From Mycoplasmopsis phocirhinis (GTDB lineage: Bacteria; Bacillota_I; Bacilli_A; Mycoplasmatales; Metamycoplasmataceae), in the NCBI RefSeq assembly GCF_004216495.1, contig NZ_CP034841.1:744001-808000 (forward strand): 64,000 nucleotides of DNA, in the 5' to 3' direction. Below are positions 41,984-54,731 of the stretch, one piece after another; position 1 is the first letter of the stretch; each line of letters opens with the position of its first letter. A program made the translations under genes and the position numbers. The notes under the pieces were generated by a model. It saw nothing but the letters and a program-made list of their open reading frames with translations. It was not told the DNA's origin and searched no databases.

Positions 41984-43132
41984 ATGAACAAAAATTTTAT
42001 TTTAAATGACAAAAAATTATTTACTTCTGAGAGCGTAGGCCAAGGCCATCCAGATAAGGTTTGCGATCAAATTTCAGATCGAATTCTTGATGCTTATTTA
42101 AAACAAGACCCAAATTCAAGAACAGCTATTGAAACAGTAGCCACTGGTAATATAGTTTTAATAGGCGGAGAGGTTTCTTCAAATGCTAATGTTGATGTGA
42201 TTGCGATCGCAAAATTAGTTTTTGAAAAACTTAATTATTCAACCGAAAATATTAAATTTATCACTGACATAAAACAACAAAGTCCTGATATTAGTCAAGG
42301 TGTTGTTTTATCAGATGAACAAATAGGAGCGGGAGACCAAGGTATTATGTTTGGTTATGCTACTAATGAAACAAAAAATTTTATGCCACTCGCAATTACG
42401 TTAGCAAATGAACTAGTTAAAAAAGCTGATTATTTACGCGAAAAAGGTACGTTTAAATGAGCTAAAGCTGATATGAAAAGTCAGGTAACAATTGATTATT
42501 CAAACAACACCGTAGAGACAATATTAATGTCAATTCAACATGATGAAAATTTTAACGAAGATGAATTTAAAAACTATATAAAATTTAATATTATTAAACC
42601 AGTTTTAGATGAATATAAATTAGAATTACCACATAAAATTTTAATAAATCCTACTGGTCGTTTTGTTATCGGTGGTCCAATTGGTGATGCTGGTTTAACT
42701 GGTCGTAAAATTATTGTAGATACTTATGGTGGTTATGCTCGTCATGGAGGTGGAGCATTTAGTGGCAAAGATGCTACAAAAGTAGATAGATCAGCTGCAT
42801 ATGCATGCCGATGAATAGCGAAAAATATTGTTGCTGAAGGCTCATTGTGCAATTGAATTGAAATACAAGTTTCTTACGCTATTGGTGTAGCCAAACCAGT
42901 CTCAATTAGCGTTAAAACAGATAAAGAACAAAACAACACCTTAATTAAAAATATTATAAATAGCGTCTTTGATTTAACTCCAAGTGCAATCATTCGTGAT
43001 TTAAATTTAAAATCACCTATATTTGCCCAAACAAGTTACTTTGGCCATTTCGGTCGTAGTGATTTAGATTTACCTTGAGAAAAATTAAATAAAATTAACG
43101 AAATTAGAGAATATTTAAAAACAAATAAATAG
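41984..43132 (+). CDS. metK: S-adenosylmethionine synthetase
   Basis: Makes SAM from methionine and ATP, 382 residues. Motifs: [56 protein letters not shown] and [19 protein letters not shown]. The start ATG 41984 has AAAGGAG upstream. The frame is open 129 bases further up, but that part lies in the structured leader and has no ribosome-binding site. TGA-Trp occurs at several sites. Confidence 0.97.
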
Positions 43133-43140
43133 TGTATATG

Positions 43141-43146
43141 TTATAA
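43141..43146 (+). promoter_or_regulatory. -10 box for the 36-residue basic peptide gene
   Basis: TATAAT in TGTTATAATG, about 50 bases before ATG; the transcript would have a GC-containing leader with TTTAGCCCGAATAAAACTGC. Confidence 0.5.
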
Positions 43147-43195
43147 TGTTTTGCATATTTAGCCCGAATAAAACTGCATAACAATAAGGAGAATT

Positions 43196-43306
43196 ATGAG
43201 AAAAATAGTTAGACAAAAAAATAAAGAACGAGCAGCTAAAAGATTACATAAATTGCAAAAAGAGCAAGCAAGAGATGCTCGTAGAGCAAGCAGAGCTCAA
43301 TTATAA
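43196..43306 (+). CDS. 36-residue highly basic peptide
   Basis: Short ORF with AAGGAGAAT before ATG, its own TATAAT promoter and its own strong terminator, so it is very likely expressed. The peptide is almost wholly Arg, Lys, Ala and Gln (MRKIVRQKNKERAAKRLHKL and an Arg/Ala-rich second half) and should form an amphipathic RNA-binding helix. Charge and size recall small ribosomal proteins or S21-like helices, but I cannot match it to a family. Confidence 0.65.
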   Translation: MRKIVRQKNKERAAKRLHKLQKEQARDARRASRAQL

Positions 43307-43313
43307 TTTTTTA

Positions 43314-43343
43314 AAAATCAAGAGAATTAGTTCTCTTGATTTT
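43314..43343. terminator. bidirectional terminator
   Basis: Thirteen-bp stem AAAATCAAGAGAA / TTCTCTTGATTTT with TTAG loop. It serves the basic peptide gene and the convergent gene whose stop lies at 43342. Confidence 0.8.
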
Positions 43344-43742
43344 ATTTATATTCAATAAATACTTTAAAACGACCCATTGGTTGGTCAACTACACTGAATA
43401 ATTCGTAACTAAAACTTGCTTGTTGTTCTTTGATAAAACATTCATTCATGAATGTTTTCAAAACAAATTTATTTTTATTTAAATTTAGTTGAGAACCACT
43501 ATGATATTTGTTTAAACGTAATTGTAGAGTTGCATTATCACTAATCACGTTAACACTTAATGGGTTTAATTCAATTCTTGTTAATTTGTTGCTTTGCGGG
43601 TCTTTAAATTCATAAATATCATACTCAAATTCTTCGTTGTCAAAAAGATGTTTAATCTTTTGCTTTAAATAATTTGCATCAGCTTCAAATTCTGTTATTT
43701 GGTCCTGGCCGCTTTGATTATATTCTGATCGAAATTTTATTT

Positions 43743-43746
<4 letters not shown>
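43342..43746 (-). CDS. conserved hypothetical protein downstream of gltX
   Basis: Protein of 134 residues, no transmembrane segment. Alternating strands (KIKFRSEYNQSG, KLTRIELNPLSVNVI, RFKVFIEY) suggest a single beta-barrel domain. This resembles DUF1934/YwiB-type calycin-like proteins, but the match is by pattern only. It overlaps the gltX stop by four bases, so it is translationally coupled. Function unknown. Confidence 0.65.
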
Positions 43747-45137
<1,391 letters not shown>

Positions 45138-45192
45138 TGTACTCCTTAAATCTATTTATAAATTGTATATTAATATCGCAAAAGTAGATAAA

Positions 45193-45212
45193 AAACACCT
45201 AAATAGGTGTTT
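45193..45212 (-). terminator. terminator of the thiamine-type ABC operon
   Basis: AAACACCT / AGGTGTTT, 8-bp hairpin with a 4-base loop, overlapping the stop of the permease gene; T-rich on the minus strand side. Confidence 0.65.
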
Positions 45213-46959
45213 AAGTTGATTTAAGTTGTTTTGTAAAAATTCTGGCAACAAAATTAATTCCTAATATGGCAAAAGTGGCTAATCATGTATATGCCATTGC
45301 TATTTCAGGATGATAATTACGAGTGTTTAAATTAGTTCAAATTTTTGTACCGATATTTAATTGCGAAGGAGCAAAAATAGAGTATGTTATTGAATTTCTA
45401 AAAATTAATTCAAAGTAGAAAAATGATAAAGCTATAAAATCAAATTTAATTGTGGGTAATACATATTTAAAATAAATTTGATTATTGCTAAAACCTTGAA
45501 TACGCATATTTGAAACAATTTCTTCATCAAGATTATCAACCGCTTCGCTTAATTGTTTAGAAATACTTGACATTTCATGTAAAGAGATAATAATTATTAT
45601 TAAAAGTAAAGGAGATTGAAACAGAGGTTGAAAGATAAAAAAATATACAATTGTTGGTATTAAACGCACCAAAACATTAATTATTCTCCAAAAAAATGCC
45701 AAATATCTATTATTTAAGCTTAGGGATTGTAATCGTATAGCGATAAATGTTAAAGCAATACATAATGCTAAAGCTAAAATAGTGAATGAAATTGATTCTC
45801 AAAGAACATATAAAGGATTAGCTAGATTTCATCGCTTTAAATTAAATACTGAAAAATCAGGTCTAAAAAAGTATTTAAAAAAACTTTTAGTAGCTGACAA
45901 TTCAAAAAAAAGTCATTTTATAGTACTTAATGTATAAATACTTAGAATAAGACAAAAACTAAATATTGCAAAATAAATAATTTTTCGAACATTTATATGT
46001 TTTGCCATTTTTTTATAATTTAGAAATTTAAAATTAGAATTAATTTGAATTTTTTTGCTTTTTGCTTCAATTAAATATTTTTTAAAAATAATATTAATAA
46101 TTTCTAAAAAAACAATAAAAAGCATCAAAAATGTAAGCGGAATACCTAATTCTTTAAAATTAGTTGTTTGACTCGCTCCATATGAAATCAAAACTCCGAT
46201 TCCAGGTAATGATAATGCTCCTAAAATCGATGACCAGCGCATATTAGATTCAAAAGAAAATATAAATAACGAATAGATTCGGTGTTTGACACGAGGTCAA
46301 ATTTCTTTGTAAAAAGCTTTGAATTTGTTATTGCCTTGGTTAATTGAATTTCAATATGAACTTAAATCTACATTTTCAAAAATTTCAATATAGTATTTAT
46401 GCAATCATAATCAAGTGAACCAAACAAAAACAAGTAATAAACTTAATTCGTTACGAGCAGTAAATGTAATCACTCTTATAAAAACTAGTTCAGGCATTGC
46501 ACGCAAGACTAAAATTATTGATTTAAACGCGAAAGCGCTATACTTATTTGTTGCTCTAGAGAATGATAAAATACTGGTAAATAAAGCAAGTAAAAAGCCA
46601 ATAAATGTTCCTACTAAACCCAATTTAATAGATAATCATAACAATGTTAACGAATCAAATATTAATGGAGTATATTCACCGCTAGTCCGGCCGGTTAAAC
46701 GATAACTTTTTGTATCAAAAATGAATAAATTTTGTATTTTTTGAATTATTAAATTTCCGTTTTCAAATCTTAATTTATCGCTTTTGTCATAAATTATATA
46801 TGCCAGTAAAGCAATTGAAAAAAGTATTGTTAAGTGAACAAAAACCGGATGTAATTTTCAGCTAGTTTTTTGATTATTTTTTGAACTTTTATACCTGTAG
46901 CGAAATCATTTTTTTTCTTTAATTACTCAAGTGTTTTGAGTGCTTGAATTAATTCTCAT
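45211..46959 (-). CDS. ABC transporter permease, P69-type (thiamine/phosphonate-like)
   Basis: Permease of 582 residues built from two fused BPD-type halves, with about a dozen hydrophobic helices. EAA-loop-like segments include AMPELVFIRVITFTARNELS in the first half and SSISKQLSEAVDNLDEEIVSNMRIQGFSNNQIYFKYVLP in the second. Upstream genes encode the ATPase and the binding lipoprotein, an order identical to the p37-p29-p69 operon of Mycoplasma hyorhinis. ATG overlaps the ATPase gene by 37 bases. The TPP riboswitch ahead of the operon points to thiamine or its phosphates as the substrate. Confidence 0.85.
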
Positions 46960-47672
46960 TGATTGATTTCCTTGGTGTTTTTTGCCAAAAACACTCGTTT
47001 ATTTTTAATTGCAATTACGTGAGTGAAATGAGATTTAATGAAACTTAAATCGTGTATATTAACCAAAATTGTCTTTCCGTCCTGAGATAATTTTTTCAAT
47101 AATTCTAAAACTTCACGACTTGTTTGGTTGTCTAAATTTGATGTTGGTTCATCAGCTAAAATTAAATCTACATTTTGAATTAATAATTTAGCAATTTCAA
47201 CTCGTTGTTGTTGACCACCACTTAATTCGCTTACTCGATAAAACGCTTTATTTAAAATTCCTAATTCATCCAATGTTTCAAAAATTTTTATTTTTTCTTT
47301 GTGTGTTAAAATTCCGAAAAATTTCTGAATAAAATTTGGATAATTAGTGTTTGTTCTTTTTATATTTTCGAATACATTTTCAGTGTTGATTAAGTTAGCT
47401 TTTTGAGTTAAAAAGCCAACTTTATTTATGGTTTTTTTTCAATCTTTTTTGTTTAATTTATTGATATCTTTATTAAATATTTCAATTGTTCCATTTTTAG
47501 GTTTTATTGCACGAACAATTAATTTAAACAATGTGCTTTTACCGACACCGCTAGGTCCAATAATTGCTACCATAGAACCTTTTTCGATATTGATATTAAT
47601 ATCTTGCAAAACTAAATCTGGATTTTTGTTGTATGCGAAATTAAGATTAGTAATTTTAATTACTTGTGTCAT
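46923..47672 (-). CDS. ABC transporter ATP-binding protein, P29-type
   Basis: ATPase of 249 residues energising the same importer. Walker A AIIGPSGVGKSTLFKLI (about 35-51), signature LSGGQQQRVEIAKLL, Walker B VDLILADEPTSNLD and the His loop in VNIHDLSFI. It is closest in style to PhnC-type ATPases. ATG lies 17 bases inside the end of the lipoprotein gene, and the stop lies inside the permease gene, so the three genes are translationally linked. Confidence 0.95.
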
Positions 47673-49041
47673 TAGTTATTTCCGGTATTGAAACATTTTT
47701 ATCATTTTTTGTTTCAGCTTGAACTTGTAAATACATAAATTTTTGGAATGTTTCAAAATCGATTGGTTGAAATTTATTATAACCAGTGTAAATACCATAA
47801 GTATTTTCACTTAAAGATAATGAATTTAGTGCTTTTGAAATTAAATTTGCTTGTTTTTGACTAATGCCTGGTCTAGCTAAAACAACATCGTATGCAGCGG
47901 GGTTTGTTATAGTTAAAGTTCTTACTACAACATTATTTTCGTTATCGTAATTTTGATCCGATTGAAAACCTTGTGGTTTAAAATATTCTGGATTTTTAAC
48001 ATTATTTGTTCAATTATATACTCCTTCATCATCAAAACCGATTAATGGAGTGATATTTGAAGAGTGTGCTTTACCCAAGGTATCTTTGATACTTTGACCC
48101 TTAACAACTTTTGAATTATTAGATTCAAAATATTCATTAATTTCTTTTAATGATTTATTAAAATGTCTTGCTAGTAAGGCAACTTGATATTTATAACCAC
48201 CTGAACTGGTGTTTTTTCTGTATGTTATTCCATGATTTATAAATTTTTCTCAATCTTTATTATTTCAATCTTGAATAATTTGATCTCGTTGTTGTTTATT
48301 ACCAGCTATATAAATTGCCCCATGATAAACATATGTTAATTTATCTTTTTCGTAAAATTCCACAAATTTAGAGCCATCAAAATTTAGTGTTTTTTTAGCA
48401 ACTGCTTTTTGTCAATCTGGATATTCATAACCAATATTTTTTACTCAACTTTCGTTGTTTTTTTGAGCAGTTAAACGTAATTTATCTGTATCTGTACCTG
48501 TTGTATATATATCATTATCTGCACCTTGTCAGTTAAATTTTAACGTACTTGTTTGTGCTACCAATTTAACACCGTTTAAATTGTTTACTTTGCCGGTTTC
48601 ATCGGCAAATGAATTTAAATATGTTGCGTAATTAGCAATCATTAAGTCTAATGTGTTATTATTGCTTTCTAATTTTGAGTAAAATGTGTCTTTATCTTGA
48701 TTTGTTTCAATTAAGAAATTAACATCAGGTAAATTTTTAGTTTCTTGGTCCAGGTTTTTAAATTCATTAAATCTTTGACCTAGTAAAGTTAAAAATTCTT
48801 TTTCAATTTTACCTTGTCCTTTATCATTTTCTGATTTAAAACCTGGATTTATATATGAATTTACAATAGTAATGTTTGTATCCCATTGGTTTGCTATTTT
48901 GTTAGAATTCTCTGTTGAACCATTACCATCACTGCCTTGACTTGGTTTATCTGTTTTTCCAACGCAGCTTGCTGCCAAAAGCGAAATAGATGACAAAGAT
49001 AGAGGACTTAGTCATAATAATAATTTTTTGTTTATTTTCAT
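47656..49041 (-). CDS. substrate-binding lipoprotein, p37/Cypl-type thiamine binder
   Basis: Exported lipoprotein of 461 residues. The signal peptide KINKKLLLWLSPLSLSSISL ends in the lipobox LLAASC, so Cys is lipidated after cleavage by LspA (encoded at 36.3 kb). The mature part begins with a Ser/Gly/Asn linker, followed by a periplasmic-binding-protein fold of the PhnD/p37 kind. In Mycoplasma hyorhinis the orthologous p37 (Cypl) binds thiamine pyrophosphate. TGA encodes many Trp. AAGGAG precedes ATG. Expression is expected to fall when TPP binds the upstream riboswitch. Confidence 0.88.
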
Positions 49042-49073
49042 TATTTCTCCTTAACAAGGAATAATATTAAAAA

Positions 49074-49143
49074 ACGAGCCACGCATGAATTACCATGATC
49101 TGCTATAGGTATGTTCTCAGCCGTTTTATCAGCACCCTTGTTA
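49074..49143 (-). ncRNA. TPP riboswitch (THI element)
   Basis: Read on the minus strand, the leader of the lipoprotein gene has AAGGGTGC, then GGCTGAGA (the pyrimidine-sensing CUGAGA core), then GCAGATCATGGTAATTCATG, matching the ACCUGAUCUGGAUAAUGCCAG half that binds the pyrophosphate, and GCGTGG to close. The order and spacing are those of the THI element. It lies 33 bases before the ATG; no separate terminator hairpin is obvious, so control may be at translation initiation. Confidence 0.85.
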
Positions 49144-49338
49144 ATTTAATTATAAACTAGAAAAAAGTTATTTTGTTTTAAATTGTGTTTAAAAAGATAA
49201 TTTTTTATTAGTTTTATCAACACTTTATTGTCTTTTTTAATTAATAGCAATTTGGATTTATCTAGACGAATAATCATAATTTTGGATATTATAGTATAAT
49301 TTAAATATTAATTTTAATATTAAATAGCAAGGAGAATT

Positions 49339-51984
49339 ATGTCGAATAATAAAGATAATAAAAATAAATTAGCTATTGAAAAGGAAGAAAATAAATCTAA
49401 ATTTGAAGATTTTGATGAAAACATAATACCAGACGAAGAATTATTTATAGCTTTTAAAGAAGAAAAGATTGAACAAGATATTGAAGATGATGAACCTAGT
49501 CCACAAAATAAAGATGACTATGTGGTTCAATCACAAATTATTGAATCTCCTGTTGATGGTTTACATCCTGTTGAAATTGATCGTGAAATGAAAAATTCAT
49601 TTTTAGAGTATGCAATGAGTGTTATTGTGTCACGAGCGTTGCCTGATGCTAGAGATGGTTTAAAACCTGTACATAGAAGAATTCTTTATGATATGAGTGA
49701 ATTAGGCATAACACATTCAAGTCAACATAGAAAAAGTGCCCGTATTGTAGGTGATGTTTTAGGTAAATACCATCCTCATGGTGATTCGTCAGTGTATGAA
49801 GCAATGGTGCGTATGGCACAAGAATTTTCTATGCGTTATCCTTTAGTCGATGGACACGGTAACTTTGGTTCTATCGATGGTGATGGTGCTGCTGCTATGC
49901 GTTATACAGAAGCTAGAATGAGCAAGGTTGCTTTTGAAATGTTGGACGGAATTAAAAAAGATACTGTTGATTTTGTAGATAATTATGACGCCAGTGAAAA
50001 AGAGCCAGTTGTTCTTCCTTCGCGTTTTCCTAATCTTCTTGTTACTGGTGGTTCAGGGATAGCGGTTGGAATGGCAACTAATATTCCACCACATAATTTA
50101 GGTGAAGCTATAGACGCAACAATTGCCCTAGCAAAAAACCCACAAATAAGCATTGAAGAATTGATGAAATTTTTACCAGGTCCTGATTTTCCGACTGGAG
50201 CAATAATTTTAGGTGTTAAAGGTATTAGGGACGCCTATGAAACGGGAAAAGGTTCAATCACAATGCGTTCGGTAGCAAAAATTGAAGAATTTAAAAACGG
50301 CAAATCTCGCATTATAGTTAGTGAAATCCCATATGAAATCAAAAAAACAGCAATTATTGAAAAAATTGCCGAATTGGTTAAAGATAAAGTAATTGAAGGT
50401 ATTTCTGATTTACGCGATGAATCTAATCGCGAAGGTATCAGAATTGTAATTGATGTAAAACGCAATATAAATCCACATATTTTGTTAAATAAACTATATC
50501 GTCAAACTAATTTACAAGTAAATTACAATGTTAATTTTGTTGCTCTGGTTAATGGTGAACCAAAACTCTTAAATATTAAACAAGCTATTGAAGTTTATTT
50601 AAAACATCAAGAAGAAGTTGTTACAAGAAGACTTAAATTTGATTTAGAAAAAGCAAAAGATAGATTACATATTCTTGAGGGTTTAAGAATAGCTGTGGAA
50701 AATATTGATGAAGTGATTAGAATTATTAAATCATCAAAAAACGATGCAGAAGCTCAACAGCGTCTAGCTAATCGTTTTGATTTAAGCGAAAGACAAACTA
50801 AAGCGATAGTTGATATGCGTTTAGGTCGTTTAACTGGACTTGCTATTGAAAATATGATTGAAGAAATGAATCAATTAATTTTTGAAATTGAAAGAATTGA
50901 ATCGATATTAGCTGATCATGGAAAATTAATTCAATTAATTATTGATGAATTAAGCGAAATTAAAAATAAATATTCTGATGAAAGAAGAACATTAATTGAT
51001 TTAGAACTGGGTTCTCAAATAACTGACGAAGATTTAATTCCTGTACGCGATATTGTTATCACAACATCTTCAAAAGGTTATGTTAAAAGAATTGATTTAG
51101 AAGAGTATAAAACACAAAAACGTGGTGGTGTTGGTGTAACCACTATGAAAACATATGATGATGACGACATCGCCTCTTTAATTACATGTTCAACTCATAC
51201 AGATTTATTATTATTTTCTAATTTGGCACGAGTTTATCGTATAAGAGCACACGAAATTCCAGAATTATCTAAACAATCTAAAGGTGTTCCGTTTATAAAT
51301 TTAGTTCCTACTTTAAATGTAAAAAATAATGAAAAAATAGTTTCTATATTACCGATCAACGAATACAAAGAAAATGAGTATTTATTTACAGCCACAAAAT
51401 TTGGTATTATTAAAAAAACTTCACTTAAAGAATATCAAAAAATAAATACTGGTGGCAAATACGCATTTAATTTACGTGAAGATGACGAACTTGTTAGAGC
51501 ATTAAAAGTAAACGATGAAGCGTTAATAATGTTAGCCAATAATCATGAACGTGTTGTTAAGTTTTTCTCATCTGATTTTAGACCTTTATCAAGAACTGCT
51601 TACGGTGTAAAAGGTATTGATCTGGATGCAAATGAACATGTTGTTTCTGCTTCATCAAATTTAGAAGGTGATATTGTTTTAACAATTGGAAGTTATGGTT
51701 ATGGTAAATTGACTAGTCATGAAGAATTTAGATTAATTAAACGTGGTGGTAAAGGGGTTAAAGGAATAAACACTAAACTTGCTGGTAATATTGTATTTTC
51801 GCGCTTTGTAAATACTACAGATGAATTGTTAATTATTACATCTTCGGGTACGACTATTCGAACTAAAATTTCTGATATTTCGCTTGTAGGAAGAGCAAGT
51901 AAAGGTGTTAAATTAATAAATTTAAAAAATAAAGAAACAATTCAAGCTGTAGAAATTATTAAAAATGAAGTTGATTCTTTATAA
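49339..51984 (+). CDS. gyrA: DNA gyrase subunit A
   Basis: DNA-breaking subunit of gyrase, 881 residues. Motifs: [41 protein letters not shown], catalytic Tyr189 in [11 protein letters not shown], and the GyrA-box QKRGGVG that begins the DNA-wrapping C-terminal beta-pinwheel, which separates it from ParC. Quinolone-determining positions equal to E. coli 83 and 87 are Ser150 and Glu154. About 75 acidic residues precede the conserved start, an extension absent from most GyrA. CAAGGAG precedes ATG. gyrB is not adjacent. Confidence 0.95.
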   Translation: MSNNKDNKNKLAIEKEENKSKFEDFDENIIPDEELFIAFKEEKIEQDIEDDEPSPQNKDDYVVQSQIIESPVDGLHPVEIDREMKNSFLEYAMSVIVSRALPDARDGLKPVHRRILYDMSELGITHSSQHRKSARIVGDVLGKYHPHGDSSVYEAMVRMAQEFSMRYPLVDGHGNFGSIDGDGAAAMRYTEARMSKVAFEMLDGIKKDTVDFVDNYDASEKEPVVLPSRFPNLLVTGGSGIAVGMATNIPPHNLGEAIDATIALAKNPQISIEELMKFLPGPDFPTGAIILGVKGIRDAYETGKGSITMRSVAKIEEFKNGKSRIIVSEIPYEIKKTAIIEKIAELVKDKVIEGISDLRDESNREGIRIVIDVKRNINPHILLNKLYRQTNLQVNYNVNFVALVNGEPKLLNIKQAIEVYLKHQEEVVTRRLKFDLEKAKDRLHILEGLRIAVENIDEVIRIIKSSKNDAEAQQRLANRFDLSERQTKAIVDMRLGRLTGLAIENMIEEMNQLIFEIERIESILADHGKLIQLIIDELSEIKNKYSDERRTLIDLELGSQITDEDLIPVRDIVITTSSKGYVKRIDLEEYKTQKRGGVGVTTMKTYDDDDIASLITCSTHTDLLLFSNLARVYRIRAHEIPELSKQSKGVPFINLVPTLNVKNNEKIVSILPINEYKENEYLFTATKFGIIKKTSLKEYQKINTGGKYAFNLREDDELVRALKVNDEALIMLANNHERVVKFFSSDFRPLSRTAYGVKGIDLDANEHVVSASSNLEGDIVLTIGSYGYGKLTSHEEFRLIKRGGKGVKGINTKLAGNIVFSRFVNTTDELLIITSSGTTIRTKISDISLVGRASKGVKLINLKNKETIQAVEIIKNEVDSL

Positions 51985-52010
51985 ACTAAATTAAAATTAT
52001 ATTAATACTT

Positions 52011-53570
52011 ATGAAATCAAATTCACGATCGCCAAAATCAGATAAAGATTCACTATTAATTGTTAATAATTCATTAATTTTTCAACACAAAAGTGAAAAA
52101 AATCCGCTTTCAAAACAATCCTTAGTTTTGCTTTCTAGTGCTATTGATACAGTTTTAAAACCACAATCAAATATTTTAATTTCTCTAGAAGGAGTTAGTC
52201 AAAATCAATATATCAAAAAAATTGCTTGTTTTTTACAATACCAAAATCATAAAATATATGAGTATGATAAACATGTTTCAATACCACTAATGGTCGATGA
52301 ATTTGTTTTAAAAAATGAAGCAATTGATTATTTAATTAAAATTAGCATTTCAATTCAAAATCAGTTAATTAAAATTCAAATTAAAGACAAAAATTTTGAC
52401 AATCTTAACTCACAAACTATAAATGAAATAAAAAACATCTACCAAAAAAAACCGTTTTTTAACTTTGATTACAATTCCCGGCAATTTGAACAAATAGAAT
52501 ACAAAAAATATTTAGACTTATTAACTTCAAAAGAGCAAATTCTTAAACCATTTTTACACATAAAACAAAGATATTTATCTACTCATTTGCTTTCATACAC
52601 AATGAAAACAAATGCAGATATTTTAGAAAAATTGCTTATTAATAACGAAAGTCGCAAAACATTCAAAACTCTTCGTAAACCACATAGTTTTAAATTTTTA
52701 AAATTTTTAGCGCTTTTTACTAAACGTAGACTGCTTAAGCAAAACATAAAAAACATTTTTCATATCGAAGCTAACTCACAATTAAAGGTTGGTTTATTAC
52801 TAAATAATAAATATCGTTTTTTAAGTTCAAATTTTTTAGCACTCATATATTTAGATTTTTATCTTGAAGAATACAAGCGAAGTAAATTTGACATTTCTCA
52901 ATTTAAAATTCTAATTCCTTATACTGCTAATTATGCGGTTAAAGATTTATTAAACCAATATCATATACAATGAGAATATTTCGATGAAAATACTTACAAA
53001 AAGTACAAAAACGATAGGAATTTTGTATTCGCCTATACAGAAAATTACTTTATGCCAAATCCACAATATTCGTTAGAATTTAACAATTATTATTTTTTCG
53101 CCTGTCTTGAATGAATGTTGAATTCGTATGTAAATAGAAACAATTTATTGAATTATAAATATAACAAATTAATTGAAACTTTTGGTATTGTTAAAACCAA
53201 GCATGAAGAATATAAATTACAGCCCAAAAATATTAAATACATAGCAAGTTTTATACGGAATTTATATAGTGGTAAAAAAGATAAAGAGTGAGCATTAATG
53301 GAAGTTATTGAAAAATGAGATAATGGAAAATATTATTTATTTCGTGTTGAAACAATTAAAAAGCACGAAATACTAATTTATTATGATTATTACAAAAATA
53401 AAATTTGTGTTGATTTAAAAATGTGTATGGTTTATCAATATCGTTCAAATTATTCTTTTTTAGACCATTTTAAGCTACAATTTAAAATTTGAAAAATCAC
53501 AAATATGTTGCGTAAATATGTTAAAAAACAGAAAAAAAGCGAAAAACAACAAAGCAAACTTAAGATTTAA
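52011..53570 (+). CDS. degenerate phosphohexomutase-like protein, probably non-catalytic
   Basis: Protein of 519 residues with no intact enzyme motif, but its layout follows phosphoglucomutase/phosphomannomutase. NILISLEGVSQNQYIKKIACFLQ stands where IGRDTRxSS... lies. A strand ending IKISISIQNQ (111-118) takes the place of the phosphoserine loop TASHNP. FHIEANSQLKVGLLLNNKYRFLSSNFLALIYLDFYLEE (250-287) mirrors the metal loop DGDADR and its flanks with the acidic residues lost. Start: no ribosome-binding site; TATATT lies seven bases before ATG. It follows gyrA by 26 bases. The fold assignment is by pattern only. Confidence 0.6.
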
Positions 53571-53817
53571 CTATCAAACTAAAATATGTTAATTTTCTTT
53601 AACATTTCATGTAAGATTTAAAAATCTATATTTTAACTTTTATATTAATATTTTTTTTATATAATTCATAAGCATATTACAGCTGTTAATCATAGTTATA
53701 AATTATATTTATTCATAATGGATTTGAAAGTAGGGTTGCTGAAAACCGAAATCATTAAATAAATATTAAATTACTAGAGATTATCCCTTTTGATGTTTTA
53801 TGCAGAAAGAGGAAAAC
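53571..53817 (+). promoter_or_regulatory. long 5' leader of rpsD
   Basis: Leader and promoter region of 247 bases. The segment 53700-53800 is GC-richer (GTAGGGTTGCTGAAAACCG, GATTATCCCTTTTG) and can form short stems; ribosomal protein S4 often represses its own mRNA through such a leader. No known S4-leader consensus can be confirmed by eye. Confidence 0.35.
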
Positions 53818-54414
53818 ATGAGATATACTGGTCCAGTTTTTAAAAAATCACGTCGCTACGGTTTTTCAATTTTAGAAACAGGTAAAGAATTTTCTAAAGG
53901 TAAAAAGAGAACCTATGCCCCTGGTCAACACGGGAATAAACGTGCTAAATTATCTGATTACGGACTTCACTTATACGAAAAACAAAAAGTTAAATTTGTT
54001 TATGGCTTAAATGAAAAACAATTAAGAAAATTATTTGAAAAGGCAACAAAACTTAAAGGTGTTTTGGGTACAAATTTAATTCAATTATTAGAGTCTCGTT
54101 TAGACAATTTAGTTTATAGAGCCGGTTTTGCTAATACAAGAAGACAAGCAAGACAATTAGTTGCTCACAACCACTTTACTCTAGACGGTAAAAAAGCAAA
54201 CATTCCTTCAATGATTGTTAAAGTAGGTCAAAAAATTGCTCTAAAAGAAAAATCACAAAAAAATGTACAAATTACTACTAATTTAGCAGAAAAACGCACT
54301 TCAAGTTGGTTAACACTAAAAGAATTTGAAGCTAATTTTGATCGCTTACCTGAAAGAAGCGAAGTATTACCTGAAATAAAAGAAAACTTAGTTGTTGAGT
54401 TCTATTCAAAATAA
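53818..54414 (+). CDS. rpsD: 30S ribosomal protein S4
   Basis: Primary assembly protein uS4, 198 residues. [27 protein letters not shown], the [18 protein letters not shown] segment, and the S4 RNA-binding domain [41 protein letters not shown] are present. The start at 53818 is used because AAAGAGGAAAAC lies directly before it; an ATG 18 bases upstream is in frame. rpmE follows after 19 bases. Confidence 0.97.
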   Translation: MRYTGPVFKKSRRYGFSILETGKEFSKGKKRTYAPGQHGNKRAKLSDYGLHLYEKQKVKFVYGLNEKQLRKLFEKATKLKGVLGTNLIQLLESRLDNLVYRAGFANTRRQARQLVAHNHFTLDGKKANIPSMIVKVGQKIALKEKSQKNVQITTNLAEKRTSSWLTLKEFEANFDRLPERSEVLPEIKENLVVEFYSK

Positions 54415-54433
54415 TAAGGTTTAGGAGAAGTTT

Positions 54434-54646
54434 ATGAAAAAAGATATTCATCCAAAATATAATAATGTTAAAGTTACATGTTCAACATGCAATACAGAGT
54501 TTGAATTTGGCACAACAAAATCAGCCATTTCAGTCGATGTGTGTTCAGGTTGCCACGTAGCTTACACAGGTGATAGAGCAAAAACTAAAGCAACAGGTAT
54601 GATTGATAGATTTAATCAACGTCTTGCTAAATCAGGTAAAAAATAA
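54434..54646 (+). CDS. rpmE: 50S ribosomal protein L31
   Basis: Protein bL31 of 70 residues. DIHPKYNNVKVTCSTCNTEFEFGTTK and VDVCSGCHVAYTG show the zinc-binding form with two CxxC motifs; TGMIDRFNQRL is the usual C-terminus. AGGAG precedes ATG. A hairpin terminator follows. Confidence 0.97.
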   Translation: MKKDIHPKYNNVKVTCSTCNTEFEFGTTKSAISVDVCSGCHVAYTGDRAKTKATGMIDRFNQRLAKSGKK

Positions 54647-54653
54647 TTTTAAT

Positions 54654-54674
54654 AAACGCCAATTGGCGTTTTTC
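54654..54674 (+). terminator. terminator of rpsD-rpmE
   Basis: AAACGCC / GGCGTTT hairpin with AATT loop, then T-run. Confidence 0.8.
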
Positions 54675-54685
54675 TAATACTATAT

Positions 54686-54712
54686 TTAGCACTCAAATGA
54701 TAAATTTGCTAA
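54686..54712 (+). promoter_or_regulatory. CIRCE operator of hrcA-grpE
   Basis: TTAGCACTC, nine bases, ATTTGCTAA: the left arm is a perfect CIRCE half-site; the right arm keeps six of nine consensus bases. It lies over the expected -35 region of the hrcA promoter, where HrcA would block RNA polymerase. Confidence 0.85.
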
Positions 54713-54719
54713 AAAATGA

Positions 54720-54731
54720 TATAATAACATT
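54720..54731 (+). promoter_or_regulatory. -10 box six bases before hrcA ATG (leaderless start)
   Basis: TATAAT at 54720-54725, then six bases, then ATG 54732; no Shine-Dalgarno. Confidence 0.65.
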
